Source of the DNA: JBQTJJ01 sp052387235
GTDB taxonomy: Bacteria > Actinomycetota > Acidimicrobiia > Acidimicrobiales > GCA-2861595
Direction of reading: 5' to 3'
Assembly: GCA_052387235.1 (NCBI GenBank)
Contig: JBQTJJ010000033.1
Location: forward strand, 1 to 64,000
Length of the DNA stretch: 64,000 nucleotides
Shown: positions 33,308 through 41,600 of the stretch, piece by piece
Numbering within the stretch: the stretch's first letter is position 1
Layout: the number at the start of each line of letters is the position of its first letter
Notes under the pieces: model-generated
The model's input: the letters and a program-made list of their open reading frames with translations, nothing else
What the model was told of the DNA's origin: nothing
Databases searched by the model: none
Position numbers and translations under genes: made by a program

Positions 33308-33892
33308 ATGGCTGACAAGAACGGCTTCTGGACCAGCACCAGCGGCGTGGCCACCGGCCTGGCAGGAACCCTCACCGGCATCGTGGGGATCGCGACCCTC
33401 GCCAGCCAGATGGGCTGGATCGGCGACGACGGTGGCGGCACCACCCCCGACTCGACCGGGGCGGACGCCGGCTCGTCGTCCGCCACCACCGCGACGGCGG
33501 CGGGCGGGGACGGGCCGAGCGGGCTCGGGGACCGCACCAGCTCGTCGTCCCGGGCCGGCCGGAGCGACGCCGCCGCCGCTCCCTCCTACACGGTGGAGCC
33601 GTCCGCCGTCAGCTTCCAGGCGCTCGGCGGCCGCACCGCCACCGTGACGCTGCGCAACACCGGCACCGTGGACCTCGACGTGGAGGAGATCAGCGTGGAC
33701 GGGGACGATGCCGGGCAGTTCTCGGTCGAGGCGCCGGCGTGCACGTCGGCCAGCCTGGGCCCCGGCCGCAGCTGCACCGTCGAGGTGTCGTTCACCCCGG
33801 AGGGGAGCAGGGCCGAGGCGGTGCTGGTGGTCGAGGCCGACGGCGCCCCGGCCCGGGAGGTGGCGCTGTCCGGGCCGTCGTCGCTGCTGTGA
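33308..33892 (+). CDS. Membrane-anchored protein with ASH-like (choice-of-anchor D) domain
   Basis: 194 residues. N-terminal hydrophobic region (about 13-38), a Ser/Thr/Gly/Ala-rich linker (39-93), then a beta-sandwich domain (about 94-194) with YTVEPSAVSFQALG, TVTLRNTGTVDLDVEEI and FTPEGSRAEAVLVVEAD. The pattern and a Cys pair (ACTSA, SCTVEV) are those of ASH or choice-of-anchor D domains on bacterial surfaces. ATG 33308 has AGAGGAG five bases before it; a GTG six bases upstream is less likely. Function unknown, surface display likely. Confidence 0.75.
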   Translation: MADKNGFWTSTSGVATGLAGTLTGIVGIATLASQMGWIGDDGGGTTPDSTGADAGSSSATTATAAGGDGPSGLGDRTSSSSRAGRSDAAAAPSYTVEPSAVSFQALGGRTATVTLRNTGTVDLDVEEISVDGDDAGQFSVEAPACTSASLGPGRSCTVEVSFTPEGSRAEAVLVVEADGAPAREVALSGPSSLL

Positions 33893-33973
33893 GCCGGCAG
33901 GAGCGGGTTGCTCCCATGGGGCCGGCCGCCGGCGCGGCTGCTGCCGCCGGCCCGGATACGACAGACTCCAGGG

Positions 33974-34906
33974 GTGGCCAACCCGCTCGGTCGCCTGTCG
34001 CTGATCGTGAACCCGCGCGCCGGCGGGCGCCGGTCGAGGGCCGCGCTCCAAGCCGTGGTGCGGGCCCTGCAGGCACAGGGCCTGGAGCACGACGTGTGGC
34101 TCACCGAGAGCCCGGGCCACGCCGGCGCCATCGCCCGCCGGCGCCTGCTGGAGGGCGGGCGGTTCCTGGTGGCGGTGGGCGGGGACGGCACCGTCCACGA
34201 GGTGGTGAACGGGATGCTCGAGGGCGCCGGCGCCGTCCCGGAGGGCGACCGGCCCGTGCTCGGTGTGGTGGCGGCGGGATCGGGGTGCGACTACATCCGG
34301 ACCTTCGGCCTCCCGGCCGAGCCGGCCGCGGCCGCGGCCCGGCTGGCAGGCTCGGCGGTGGTGCCGGTGGACGTGGCCCGCGTCGGCTACGTCGACCGGG
34401 ACGGCCAGCCGGCCTCCCGACACTTCGTCAACATCGCCGAGGCCGGGCTGGGCGGGTCGACGGCGCGGCGGGCCGCCGGGCTGCCCCGGTCCCTCGGCCA
34501 GAGCCGGTACCTGGTTGCCTTCTGGGCCGTGCTCCCGTCCTACCGGGCCGGCGACGCCCGCATCGAGGTGGACGGCGAGGCGGCCTACGAGGGCCGGGCC
34601 GTGAACGTGGTGATCGCCAACTGCCGGTACTTCGGCGGGGGCATGCACGTCAGCCCGCGGTCGGAGCCGGGCGACGGGACGCTCGAGCTGCTCGTCTTCA
34701 ACGGCCGCAAGACCGACTCGTTCACGATGCTGCCCAGGGTCTACCGGGGCCGGCACCTGCCCCACCGCAACATCGTGGAGCTGCGGGGCCGGCGGTTCGT
34801 GGTGGCGGGGGAGCGTCCGCTGGAGGTGGAGGCCGACGGCGAGGTGCTGGGGACCGGCCCGCTCACCGTCGAGGTCGTGCCCGCCGCCCTCTCCCTCAAG
34901 GTCTGA
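33974..34906 (+). CDS. Diacylglycerol kinase-family lipid kinase
   Basis: 310 residues of the DAGK catalytic fold. LIVNPRAGGRRS at the start, the nucleotide-binding GGDGT in AVGGDGTVHEVVNG, AAGSGCDYIRTFG (GSGNDFAR equivalent, with Cys replacing Asn), and late VEADGEVLGTGP. Phosphorylates diacylglycerol, sphingosine-like or related lipids; substrate unknown. GTG 33974 chosen because CAGACT lies six bases before it and the frame upstream is not coding. Precedes the zinc-ribbon gene by 67 bp. Confidence 0.88.
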   Translation: MANPLGRLSLIVNPRAGGRRSRAALQAVVRALQAQGLEHDVWLTESPGHAGAIARRRLLEGGRFLVAVGGDGTVHEVVNGMLEGAGAVPEGDRPVLGVVAAGSGCDYIRTFGLPAEPAAAAARLAGSAVVPVDVARVGYVDRDGQPASRHFVNIAEAGLGGSTARRAAGLPRSLGQSRYLVAFWAVLPSYRAGDARIEVDGEAAYEGRAVNVVIANCRYFGGGMHVSPRSEPGDGTLELLVFNGRKTDSFTMLPRVYRGRHLPHRNIVELRGRRFVVAGERPLEVEADGEVLGTGPLTVEVVPAALSLKV

Positions 34907-34973
34907 GCGCGGTGTCTGCGGGGGTTGGAACGATCATCGACGGTATGGCCCGAAACGAGCATGGAGGTGCCCT

Positions 34974-35234
34974 GTGAAGTGCCCCGTTGACAGCGCGACG
35001 CTGCTCATCTCCGAGCGCCAAGGCGTGGAGATCGACTACTGCCCCGAGTGCCGCGGTGTGTGGCTCGACCGCGGCGAGCTCGACAAGCTCCTCCGCCAGG
35101 CCGACGACGGCTGGGACGACGATCCCAGGTCACGACACCAGCCGGAGCAACGCCGCGACCATGATCGCCACGACGCCTCTCCACCCAGGAAGAAGAAGAA
35201 GGGGTGGCTGAGCGACATGTTCGAGCTCGACTGA
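34974..35234 (+). CDS. TFIIB-type zinc-ribbon protein
   Basis: 86 residues. N-terminal zf-TFIIB ribbon: CPVD, then CPECRGVWLDRGELDKLL, the family signature (first knuckle CxxD, second CxxC). The C-terminal half is Asp/His/Arg-rich and then Lys-rich (RKKKKGW), ending LSDMFELD. Proteins of this family are small, cytoplasmic and uncharacterised; the Lys run suggests nucleic-acid contact. GTG 34974 has GGAGG nearby. Separate from its neighbours by about 70 bp each side. Confidence 0.85.
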   Translation: MKCPVDSATLLISERQGVEIDYCPECRGVWLDRGELDKLLRQADDGWDDDPRSRHQPEQRRDHDRHDASPPRKKKKGWLSDMFELD

Positions 35235-35294
35235 CCGCGTCCGCTCCACGGGGCGCCGATCGCCGCCACCAGCCGGCGGGCGGGCCCGGCGCGG

Positions 35295-35300
35295 GATACT
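35295..35300 (+). promoter_or_regulatory. Leaderless-type -10 element of Nfu_N-HEAT gene
   Basis: GATACT followed by six bases and the GTG start at 35307. First position deviates from T. Confidence 0.4.
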
Positions 35301-35306
35301 GGCCCG

Positions 35307-36419
35307 GTGGACGCGCGCCGCCGGATCGTGGAGCGGGGGCTGGTGGCGGATGCCGTCTCGCTGCTCGCCGACCGGGCCCTGGGGGCGCTGCCCCTCGAGG
35401 CCCTGGGGCCCACCAAGGCGCTGCTGAAGCGGTACTTCTCGGTCGCCGGCTGGGGGCCGGGAGACGACGACGCCCTGGCCGCCGCCGTGGGCCCGGGAGA
35501 GGGGTGGTGGCGCGAGCCGCTGGCCGGCGACCTGGCCCTGGTCTTCGGGTGGGAGGGCGGCCGGTTCCGGCTGGCGGCCGAGGGGACCGGGGAGGCGCCA
35601 CCGGGACCACGGGCGCCGGCGACCTCGGCCCTGGCGGCCTCGTTCGAGGGGCCCATCGTGCCCGAGGCCACGCCCAACCCCCGGACCCTGGTGTTCCGCA
35701 CCGGCGCCATGGCAGAGGGCGAGAGCCGCGAGTTCCGCTCGGGCGAGGAGGCGGGCGACCCAAGGGTGCGCCGGCTGCTGGACGCCTTCCCGGACCTGTC
35801 GACGGTGCTGGTGGCCCGGGACTTCGTGGCCCTCACGCTGCGCCACCCCGACCGCTGGGAGGCGCTGCTGGGCCCGGTCCTGGAGGTGGTGACGGAGGAG
35901 TTCGCCGGCGCCGGGGAGCCGGTGGCCGGGCCCGACGCCGTCGCGGGCCCGGATGTGCGGGCCGGCGGCGCCGGCGGCTCGCACGAGGGTCGCGACCGCC
36001 AGACCAGGCTGGACCGGGCCTGGGCCGAGCTGCGCCGGCTGCGGCCCGGGCTGGAGGCCGACCTGGCCGTGCTCCTCGAGGCCGCGTCCGGCCCGGACGC
36101 GGCCCGCCGTCAGGTTGCCGCCGGCCTGCTGGGCGAGGCCCGGCCCGAGGCCGCCCTGGCGGCGTGGACGGCGCTGGTGGGCGACGCCAGCCGGCTGGTG
36201 CGCCGGGCGGCCGTCGACGCGGTGGTGGACGCCGGCCGCCCCGAGCTGCGCCCCCTGCTGGAGCGGGCTCTGGCCGACGGCGACGCCTGGGTCCGCTGGA
36301 AGGCGCTGCGGGGCCTGCACGAGCTGGGGCCGGAGCCCAGCCGTCCCGCCATCCAGGCCCGCCTCGACGACCCCGACTTCCGGGTCCGCCTGGAGGCCGA
36401 GGCCGCCCTCCGCTCCTGA
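35307..36419 (+). CDS. Nfu N-terminal domain / HEAT-repeat fusion protein (CvfC-like)
   Basis: 370 residues in three parts. Residues 1-115 have no recognised domain (Trp-rich middle). Residues about 118-198 match the Nfu/NifU N-terminal domain: EATPNPRTLVFRTG, then DLSTVLVARDFVALTLRHPDRW. Residues about 250-368 are HEAT-like helical repeats (AAWTALVGDASRLVRRAAVDAVV, DGDAWVRWKALRGLHELG). The CxxC scaffold domain of Nfu is absent, so it is not a normal Fe-S scaffold. Staphylococcal virulence factor CvfC joins Nfu_N and HEAT repeats, which is the closest known plan. GTG 35307. Confidence 0.78.
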   Translation: MDARRRIVERGLVADAVSLLADRALGALPLEALGPTKALLKRYFSVAGWGPGDDDALAAAVGPGEGWWREPLAGDLALVFGWEGGRFRLAAEGTGEAPPGPRAPATSALAASFEGPIVPEATPNPRTLVFRTGAMAEGESREFRSGEEAGDPRVRRLLDAFPDLSTVLVARDFVALTLRHPDRWEALLGPVLEVVTEEFAGAGEPVAGPDAVAGPDVRAGGAGGSHEGRDRQTRLDRAWAELRRLRPGLEADLAVLLEAASGPDAARRQVAAGLLGEARPEAALAAWTALVGDASRLVRRAAVDAVVDAGRPELRPLLERALADGDAWVRWKALRGLHELGPEPSRPAIQARLDDPDFRVRLEAEAALRS

Positions 36420-36572
36420 CCCGGCCGGGCCCGCCGTCGGGGGGGCGGAACGTGCCACCGGGTGGTTGCAGAGCCGGCAGGGGCGGCCGGCCCACCGGCG
36501 CCGGCCGGGCGCGGCACGGGGCGCCGGGAGGAACAGGATCGCTTCGGCCCGTCCGTGGGTAGGACGCAGCCT

Positions 36573-37211
36573 GTGCGCCCGAACCTGCCGGCCGTCGACG
36601 TCGTCGCGGCCGCCACCGTCTCCCCGCTGACGCTGCCGCCCGTCACCCGGGTGGCCTTCCGGGCCGCCCTGGCCCGGGAGCTGTCGCGGCGGAGCCGGGC
36701 CGTGCTTGGCGCCGTCCTCGCCACCGTCCTCGCCGCCGCCCTCCTCGTCGCCAACCGGACGCCGGCGGCGAGGGCGGAGTCGATCCGGGCCAAGGCCGTG
36801 GCCCCCTCGCCGGTCCCCTCGCCGGCGCCCGCCCCGGCCACGCCCGCCCACCGCTACGGCGCCCTGGCCCGGCAGGCCGCCGCCACCTGCCCGGGGCTGC
36901 CCGCCGGCGTCCTCTACGCCATCGCCCAGACCGAGACCCGCCACGGGGTCGACACCGCCGTGTCCACCGCCGGCGCCGTCGGTCCCATGCAGTTCCTCCC
37001 GGCCACCTGGAAGGCCTACGCCATCGACGGCGACGGCGACGGGAGGGCCCTGATGGGCAGCCCGGCCGACGCCGTCCACACCGCCGCCAACCACCTGTGC
37101 GCCAACGGCGGCGCCGACCCCCGCCGGCTCCGGGACGCCATCTGGAACTACAACCACTCCGACGCCTACGTCGACGAGGTGCTGCGGATCGCGGGCTCCT
37201 ACTCGCCGTGA
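36573..37211 (+). CDS. Membrane-anchored lytic transglycosylase (SLT family)
   Basis: 212 residues. An N-terminal cytoplasmic stretch, one membrane segment (about 43-61), a Pro/Ala linker, then an SLT-type domain with the catalytic Glu in YAIAQTETRHG, GPMQFLPATWKAYAIDGDGDG (a Ca-binding-like DGDGDG loop) and WNYNHSDAYVDEV at the end. Start GTG 36573 has AGGA eight bases upstream; an earlier GTG at 36555 is possible. A second transglycosylase of this subclass is at the left edge of the window. Confidence 0.88.
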   Translation: MRPNLPAVDVVAAATVSPLTLPPVTRVAFRAALARELSRRSRAVLGAVLATVLAAALLVANRTPAARAESIRAKAVAPSPVPSPAPAPATPAHRYGALARQAAATCPGLPAGVLYAIAQTETRHGVDTAVSTAGAVGPMQFLPATWKAYAIDGDGDGRALMGSPADAVHTAANHLCANGGADPRRLRDAIWNYNHSDAYVDEVLRIAGSYSP

Positions 37212-37238
37212 CCCGCGCGGTCGGCGGGGCGGGGAGGG

Positions 37239-38714
37239 TCAGGCCCCGCGCCGGCGCCGGCCGCCCCACGCGCCGGCCACGGCGCCGGCCGCCAGTGCCA
37301 GCACCGGGAGGTCGCCGGAGCGGGTGTAGAGCGTGCGGCCGGTGCGCAGGGTCGCGGTGGTGTGGAGCACGGCCCGGGCGCCCAGGGTGGAGCGGGCCCG
37401 CACCCGGCCCCGGTTGTCGATGACGGCGCTGTAGCCGGTGGGTGCGGCCTGGAGCAGGTCGCGCCCGCTCTCGATGGCCCGCAGGCGGGCCGTGGCCACC
37501 TGCTGGCTGGGCACCTGGCTCGTGCTGTAGGAGGCGGCGTTGGTGGGCACCAGGAGCAGGTCGCCCCCGGCCCGCACCGCGGCCCGCGCCCGGCCCGCGA
37601 AGAACACCTCGTACGACACCATCACGCCGAAGTCGCCGGCCGGCGTGCGCACCAGGCCCGGGCCCCGCCCCGGGATGGCGTCGCGCGGCACCTCCGACAG
37701 GTCGGCGAAGCGGTCGAAGAAGCGCCGGCCCGGGACGTACTCGCCGAACGGGACCCGGTGCACCTTCTCGAAGCGGTCCACGATGGCGCCGTCCGGGCCC
37801 CATGCCACCGCCGCGTTCCGGAAGCGGTCGGCGCCGGCCCCCTCGACCACGCCGGCGACCAGGGTGGCGCCGGCGGCCCGGGCCACCTCCGCCACCTGCG
37901 ACCCCTCGGACGTCCGGGCCACCGGGCCCTCCACGTCGATGACGTCCTCGGGCCAGACCACCAGGTCCACCGGCCCCTGCACACCGGCGCTGGCGGCCAG
38001 GTGGCGCTCGAAGACCTCGTCCGATCCGCCGTCGACCGCCCTGAACCCGCGCGGGCCGCCGCCCTGGACCAGCGCGGCCCGCAGCGGCTCCCCGCCCCCG
38101 CCGTCGGGCGCCGCCGCCCCCCCGGCCACGCCCGCGATGGCCAGGGCCAGGGCCCCGCCCGCAGCGAGCCACCGCCGGCCCGCCGCCGCCGCCACGCCCC
38201 CGCCCAGCAGCGCCACCAGCGCCAGCACGAGCAGCGGCCCGCCCACCCGCGCCGTGCCGGCCAGCGGGCCCCCGGCCTGGCCCAGGGCCAGCCCCGCCAT
38301 GGGCAGGCCCCCGAACGGCACGGCGCCCCGCGCCGCCTCTGCGATCACCAGGGCCCCGGGCAGCGCCGCCTGCCCCCGGCGACCGGGCGGCGTGGCCGCG
38401 GCCGCCGCCATGACGAACAGCGTCTCCAGCACCACCACCAGGACGGCGCCGGGCCGGCTGAACTCGCCCATCCACCACAGCCCCACGCCGAAGAAGCCGG
38501 ACCCCCACGCCGCGCCCACCGCCGCCCGGCCCCTCGCCGCCCGGCCCGCCAGCAGCGCCGACAGCCCGGCCACGCCGGCGATCCCGAGCGGCCACCATCC
38601 CCACGGTGGCAGCGAGAACGCCGCCACCAGCCCGGCCAGCACCGCCGCCCCCGTCCGCCCGCGGCGCGAGAGCCCGCCGCCGGCCGGCGGCGTGCCGGGT
38701 ATCGGCTCGGTCAA
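37239..38714 (-). CDS. lnt: Apolipoprotein N-acyltransferase homologue with Cys-to-Ser at the nucleophile
   Basis: 491 residues, about six membrane segments in the first 205 and a nitrilase-fold domain after that. Catalytic residues of Lnt are Glu, Lys and Cys. Here Glu256 (WPEDV) and Lys317 (FEKVHRVPFGEY) are present, but the Cys position reads VSYEVFF, so Ser367 (codon TCG) replaces the nucleophile. This argues against the normal thioester step. A TTG start overlaps the stop of the NHEJ polymerase gene (TTGA, 38711-38714). Could be an inactive paralogue, a protein with another acyl chemistry, or a Lnt with Ser. A second, Cys-containing copy may exist elsewhere. Confidence 0.82.
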   Translation of the reverse strand: MTEPIPGTPPAGGGLSRRGRTGAAVLAGLVAAFSLPPWGWWPLGIAGVAGLSALLAGRAARGRAAVGAAWGSGFFGVGLWWMGEFSRPGAVLVVVLETLFVMAAAAATPPGRRGQAALPGALVIAEAARGAVPFGGLPMAGLALGQAGGPLAGTARVGGPLLVLALVALLGGGVAAAAGRRWLAAGGALALAIAGVAGGAAAPDGGGGEPLRAALVQGGGPRGFRAVDGGSDEVFERHLAASAGVQGPVDLVVWPEDVIDVEGPVARTSEGSQVAEVARAAGATLVAGVVEGAGADRFRNAAVAWGPDGAIVDRFEKVHRVPFGEYVPGRRFFDRFADLSEVPRDAIPGRGPGLVRTPAGDFGVMVSYEVFFAGRARAAVRAGGDLLLVPTNAASYSTSQVPSQQVATARLRAIESGRDLLQAAPTGYSAVIDNRGRVRARSTLGARAVLHTTATLRTGRTLYTRSGDLPVLALAAGAVAGAWGGRRRRGA

Positions 38715-39643
38715 GCGAGGCGGGGCAGCGATTGCTCGAGCTCGTCGAGCGGGGCGAACAGGTCGCCGTGCTCCGCCACCCGGGCCGCGACGGCGCCGGC
38801 GTCGAACACGAGCCGGTCCGGATCACCCGACTCGGCCGTGGCCGCCACCTCGTCCCACGTCACCGGCGTGGAGACGGTGGGCCGGGGCCGGGCCCGCAGC
38901 GAGTAGACGCACACGGTGGTCTTGTGCCGGTCGTTCTGGCTCCAGTCGATGAACACCTTGCCGCCGCGCAGCTCCTTCTTCATGCTCGACACCACCAGGT
39001 CCGGCGACTGGCGCTCCAGCAGCTGGGCCACGGTGAGGGCGAAGTCCTTGGTGCCGCCCTCGTAGGTGACGGGCGTGTTGAGCGGCGCGTAGAGCTGGAG
39101 GCCCTTGGAGCCCGACGTCTTCGCCATGCTCTCGAGGCCGAGCTGCTCGAACAGCTCGCGGATGCGCAGCGCCACCCGGCAGCACTCCACCACGGTGGCC
39201 GGCGGCCCCGGGTCGAGGTCGAACACGACCATGGTGGGCTGCTCGATCCTGGCGGCCCGGGACAGCGACGTGTGCAGCTCGAGCGCCGCCAGGTTGGCCA
39301 CCCACACCAGGCCGGGCAGGTCGTCGATCACGCAGTACGACACCGTGTCCTGGTTGCGCCCGCTCCGGATGGGCGCCACCTGCACCCAGTCGGGCCGATG
39401 CTTGGGGCAGCGCTTCTCGTAGAAGAACTGGCCGTCCACGCCGTCGGGGTAGCGCTTGAGGGTGAGGGGCCGGCCCCGCAGGTGTGCGACGAGGGCCGGC
39501 GCCACCTGGCGGTAGTAGTCGATCACCTGGCCCTTGGTGAAGCCGACCTCGGGGTAGAGGACCTTGTCGAGGTTGGACAGCCCGAGCCGGCGGCCCTCGA
39601 CCTCGACGGTGAGCGTGGTCGACTGGGCCGGCCGCTCAGGCAC
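38711..39643 (-). CDS. ligD: NHEJ polymerase/primase domain protein (LigD Pol type)
   Basis: 310 residues, LigD polymerase domain alone. Features: RLGLSNLDKVLYPEVG at the start, FDLDPG with the catalytic Asp pair, SGSKGLQLY and WSQNDRHKTTV near the end. Adds nucleotides at broken ends in Ku-dependent end joining. No ligase or phosphoesterase domain is attached; ligase is a separate gene 0.9 kb upstream of it. GTG start 39643, 24 bp after ku. Confidence 0.93.
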   Translation of the reverse strand: MPERPAQSTTLTVEVEGRRLGLSNLDKVLYPEVGFTKGQVIDYYRQVAPALVAHLRGRPLTLKRYPDGVDGQFFYEKRCPKHRPDWVQVAPIRSGRNQDTVSYCVIDDLPGLVWVANLAALELHTSLSRAARIEQPTMVVFDLDPGPPATVVECCRVALRIRELFEQLGLESMAKTSGSKGLQLYAPLNTPVTYEGGTKDFALTVAQLLERQSPDLVVSSMKKELRGGKVFIDWSQNDRHKTTVCVYSLRARPRPTVSTPVTWDEVAATAESGDPDRLVFDAGAVAARVAEHGDLFAPLDELEQSLPRLA

Positions 39644-39667
39644 GAGCGGCGGCCACCGGCCGGAGCG

Positions 39668-40501
39668 TCACGACGCCTTCTGCTCCTTGCCGCCCTCGGC
39701 CTTGGCGCCGTCCTTCGCCTTCTCTCCCTTGGCCGCGGCCAGGGAGGCCTCGAGCGCGGCCATGAGGTCGACCACCGGTGTGGCCGCCCTGGTCTCGGGC
39801 TGGGCCACCAGCTCCTTGCCCTCCGCCTTCTGCTCGATCATCTCCAGGACCTTCTCCCGGTACGTGTCCTCGTACTTGGAGGGGTCGAAGTCGCCGGAGA
39901 GCGACTCGATCAGCTGCTGGGCCATCTTGAGCTCGCGGTCGCTCACGTTGGCCGACGGGCCGGGGAGGCCCTCGAGCTCGCTCTCGGGCACCACCTCGTC
40001 GGCGAAGTTCATGGTGGACATGACCAGCGCGTTCTCCACCGGCCGGATCGCCACCAGGTACTGCTTGGTGCGCATGACCACCCGGGCGATGCCCACCTTG
40101 CCCGAGTCGCGCATGGCCTCCAGCAGCAGCCGGTAGGCCTTCTCGCCCCGGTCGTCGGGCAGCACGTAGTACGACGAGTCGAAGAAGAGCGGGTCGATCT
40201 GGTCCAGGTCCACGAAGTCCTCGATGTCGATCGTGTGCGTGCTCTCCGGGTCGAGGGCCTCCAGCTCCTCGGGATCGATGAGCACGTACTGGCCCTTTGC
40301 GATCTCGTAGCCCTTGACGATGTCCTCGTACGCCACCTCCTCGCCGTCGGCCGAGCACACCCGCTTCTGGTTGATGCGGGCCCCGTCCGAGCGGTGCAGC
40401 TGGTGGAACCGCACGTCCTTCTTGCGCACGGCGGTGAACAGCTTCACGGGGACGTTCACCAGCCCGAAGCTGATGGCGCCACCCCATATCGACCTGGCCA
40501 T
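39668..40501 (-). CDS. ku: DNA end-binding protein Ku
   Basis: 277 residues. Opens with RSIWGGAISFGLVNVPVKLF, the invariant bacterial Ku start, and has FHQLHRSDGARI, YEIAKGQYVLID and the C-terminal SGDFDPSKYEDTYREKVLEMI. The tail is Lys/Ala-rich (KGEKAKDGAKAEG), the LigD-interacting and DNA-threading extension. ATG 40501; GACAAT six bases upstream. Middle gene of ligase-ku-polymerase. Confidence 0.96.
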   Translation of the reverse strand: MARSIWGGAISFGLVNVPVKLFTAVRKKDVRFHQLHRSDGARINQKRVCSADGEEVAYEDIVKGYEIAKGQYVLIDPEELEALDPESTHTIDIEDFVDLDQIDPLFFDSSYYVLPDDRGEKAYRLLLEAMRDSGKVGIARVVMRTKQYLVAIRPVENALVMSTMNFADEVVPESELEGLPGPSANVSDRELKMAQQLIESLSGDFDPSKYEDTYREKVLEMIEQKAEGKELVAQPETRAATPVVDLMAALEASLAAAKGEKAKDGAKAEGGKEQKAS

Positions 40502-40545
40502 GGCTCCATTGTCCCCCGGAACGGTGCCGGGCTACCAGGGACGGG

Positions 40546-41577
40546 TCACAGGCGGACGCGCAGGCCGGGCGGGCGCAGGTCGAAGGCGGCCTGCAGATCC
40601 TCGTCGGCCACGACGGCGGCCGGGTCGAGATCGGTGCGGAACCCCTGCAGGGTGGGGTGGCGCAGAGTGCCCCCCTCGGTGACCTGGGAGTAGCCGACCT
40701 CGGCCACCAGCAGCGGCTCCACGAAGCGCACGCCGTCGAGGGGGTCGGCGAACGGGTTCTCGCTCCGGGCCGTCCGCTCGAACACGGTGGCGAGCTGGCG
40801 GATCCAGGCCTCGGTGAGGCCCGATCCCACCGCGCCGGTGAAGCGCAGCCGGGCGTCGCTCCCGCCCGTGGCGCGGTCGAGCCCGTACAGCCCCACCGCC
40901 AGCGACCCGATCGACCCCCGCCGGCCGCCCGAGCCCGGGACCCAGCCCCCCACCACCAGCTCCCGGCGCCGGACGCACTTGAGCTTCACCCACGCCGTCG
41001 ACCGCCGCCCCGGGAGGTAGGGGGCGTCGGCCCGCTTGATCATGCAGCCCTCCATGCCGACCAGCCGGCACGCCTCCAGCAGCTCGTCCACCGGCGCCGG
41101 CGGCATGAGCGGGGTGGTGCGCCAGGGTGGGGCGTCGATGCCCAGCTCCTCCAGCGCGGCCCGGCGCTGGGCGGTGGTGCGGCCGGTGAGGGCCTCGCCG
41201 TCGAGCCAGAGGAGGTCGAACACGATGCCCTCCACCGGCACCCGGGCCACGAGCTCGGCGGTCGGCGAGCTCACGTGCATGCGCCGCTGGAGTTGCTGGA
41301 AGCTGGGACGGCCCTTGCCGTCGAACGTGACGATCTCCGCGTCGAGCACGGCCGACCGCCCTCCCAGCGCCGCCGCCAGGCCGGCCAGCTCGGGGTAGTG
41401 CGAGGTCACGTCCCGCCCGTTGCGGCTGGTGAGGCGCACGGCGCCGTCGTGGACGGTGACGATGACCCGGACACCGTCCCACTTCGGCTCGACCAGGTGG
41501 CCCGACAGGTCGCGGGGCGCCCGGGTGCCGCCGGCCAGCATGGGCGCCAGGACGGGGGGCGCCGGCGGGGTGGCCAC
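40546..41577 (-). CDS. ligD: ATP-dependent DNA ligase (LigD ligase type)
   Basis: 343 residues. Nucleotidyltransferase motif I with Lys32 in EPKWDGVR, motif III FDLLWLDGE, motif IV MEGCMIKR and motif V VKLKC, followed by an OB-fold domain. Seals nicks or ends in NHEJ with Ku and the separate polymerase. GTG start 41577 follows TAGCCT by six bases. First gene of the NHEJ group; 44 bp before ku. Confidence 0.94.
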   Translation of the reverse strand: MATPPAPPVLAPMLAGGTRAPRDLSGHLVEPKWDGVRVIVTVHDGAVRLTSRNGRDVTSHYPELAGLAAALGGRSAVLDAEIVTFDGKGRPSFQQLQRRMHVSSPTAELVARVPVEGIVFDLLWLDGEALTGRTTAQRRAALEELGIDAPPWRTTPLMPPAPVDELLEACRLVGMEGCMIKRADAPYLPGRRSTAWVKLKCVRRRELVVGGWVPGSGGRRGSIGSLAVGLYGLDRATGGSDARLRFTGAVGSGLTEAWIRQLATVFERTARSENPFADPLDGVRFVEPLLVAEVGYSQVTEGGTLRHPTLQGFRTDLDPAAVVADEDLQAAFDLRPPGLRVRL

Positions 41578-41583
41578 GCCCCG

Positions 41584-41589
41584 AGGCTA
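41584..41589 (-). promoter_or_regulatory. Leaderless-type -10 element of the NHEJ operon
   Basis: TAGCCT on the minus strand, six bases before the ligase GTG at 41577. Confidence 0.45.
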
Positions 41590-41600
41590 CGGGCCCGGCG

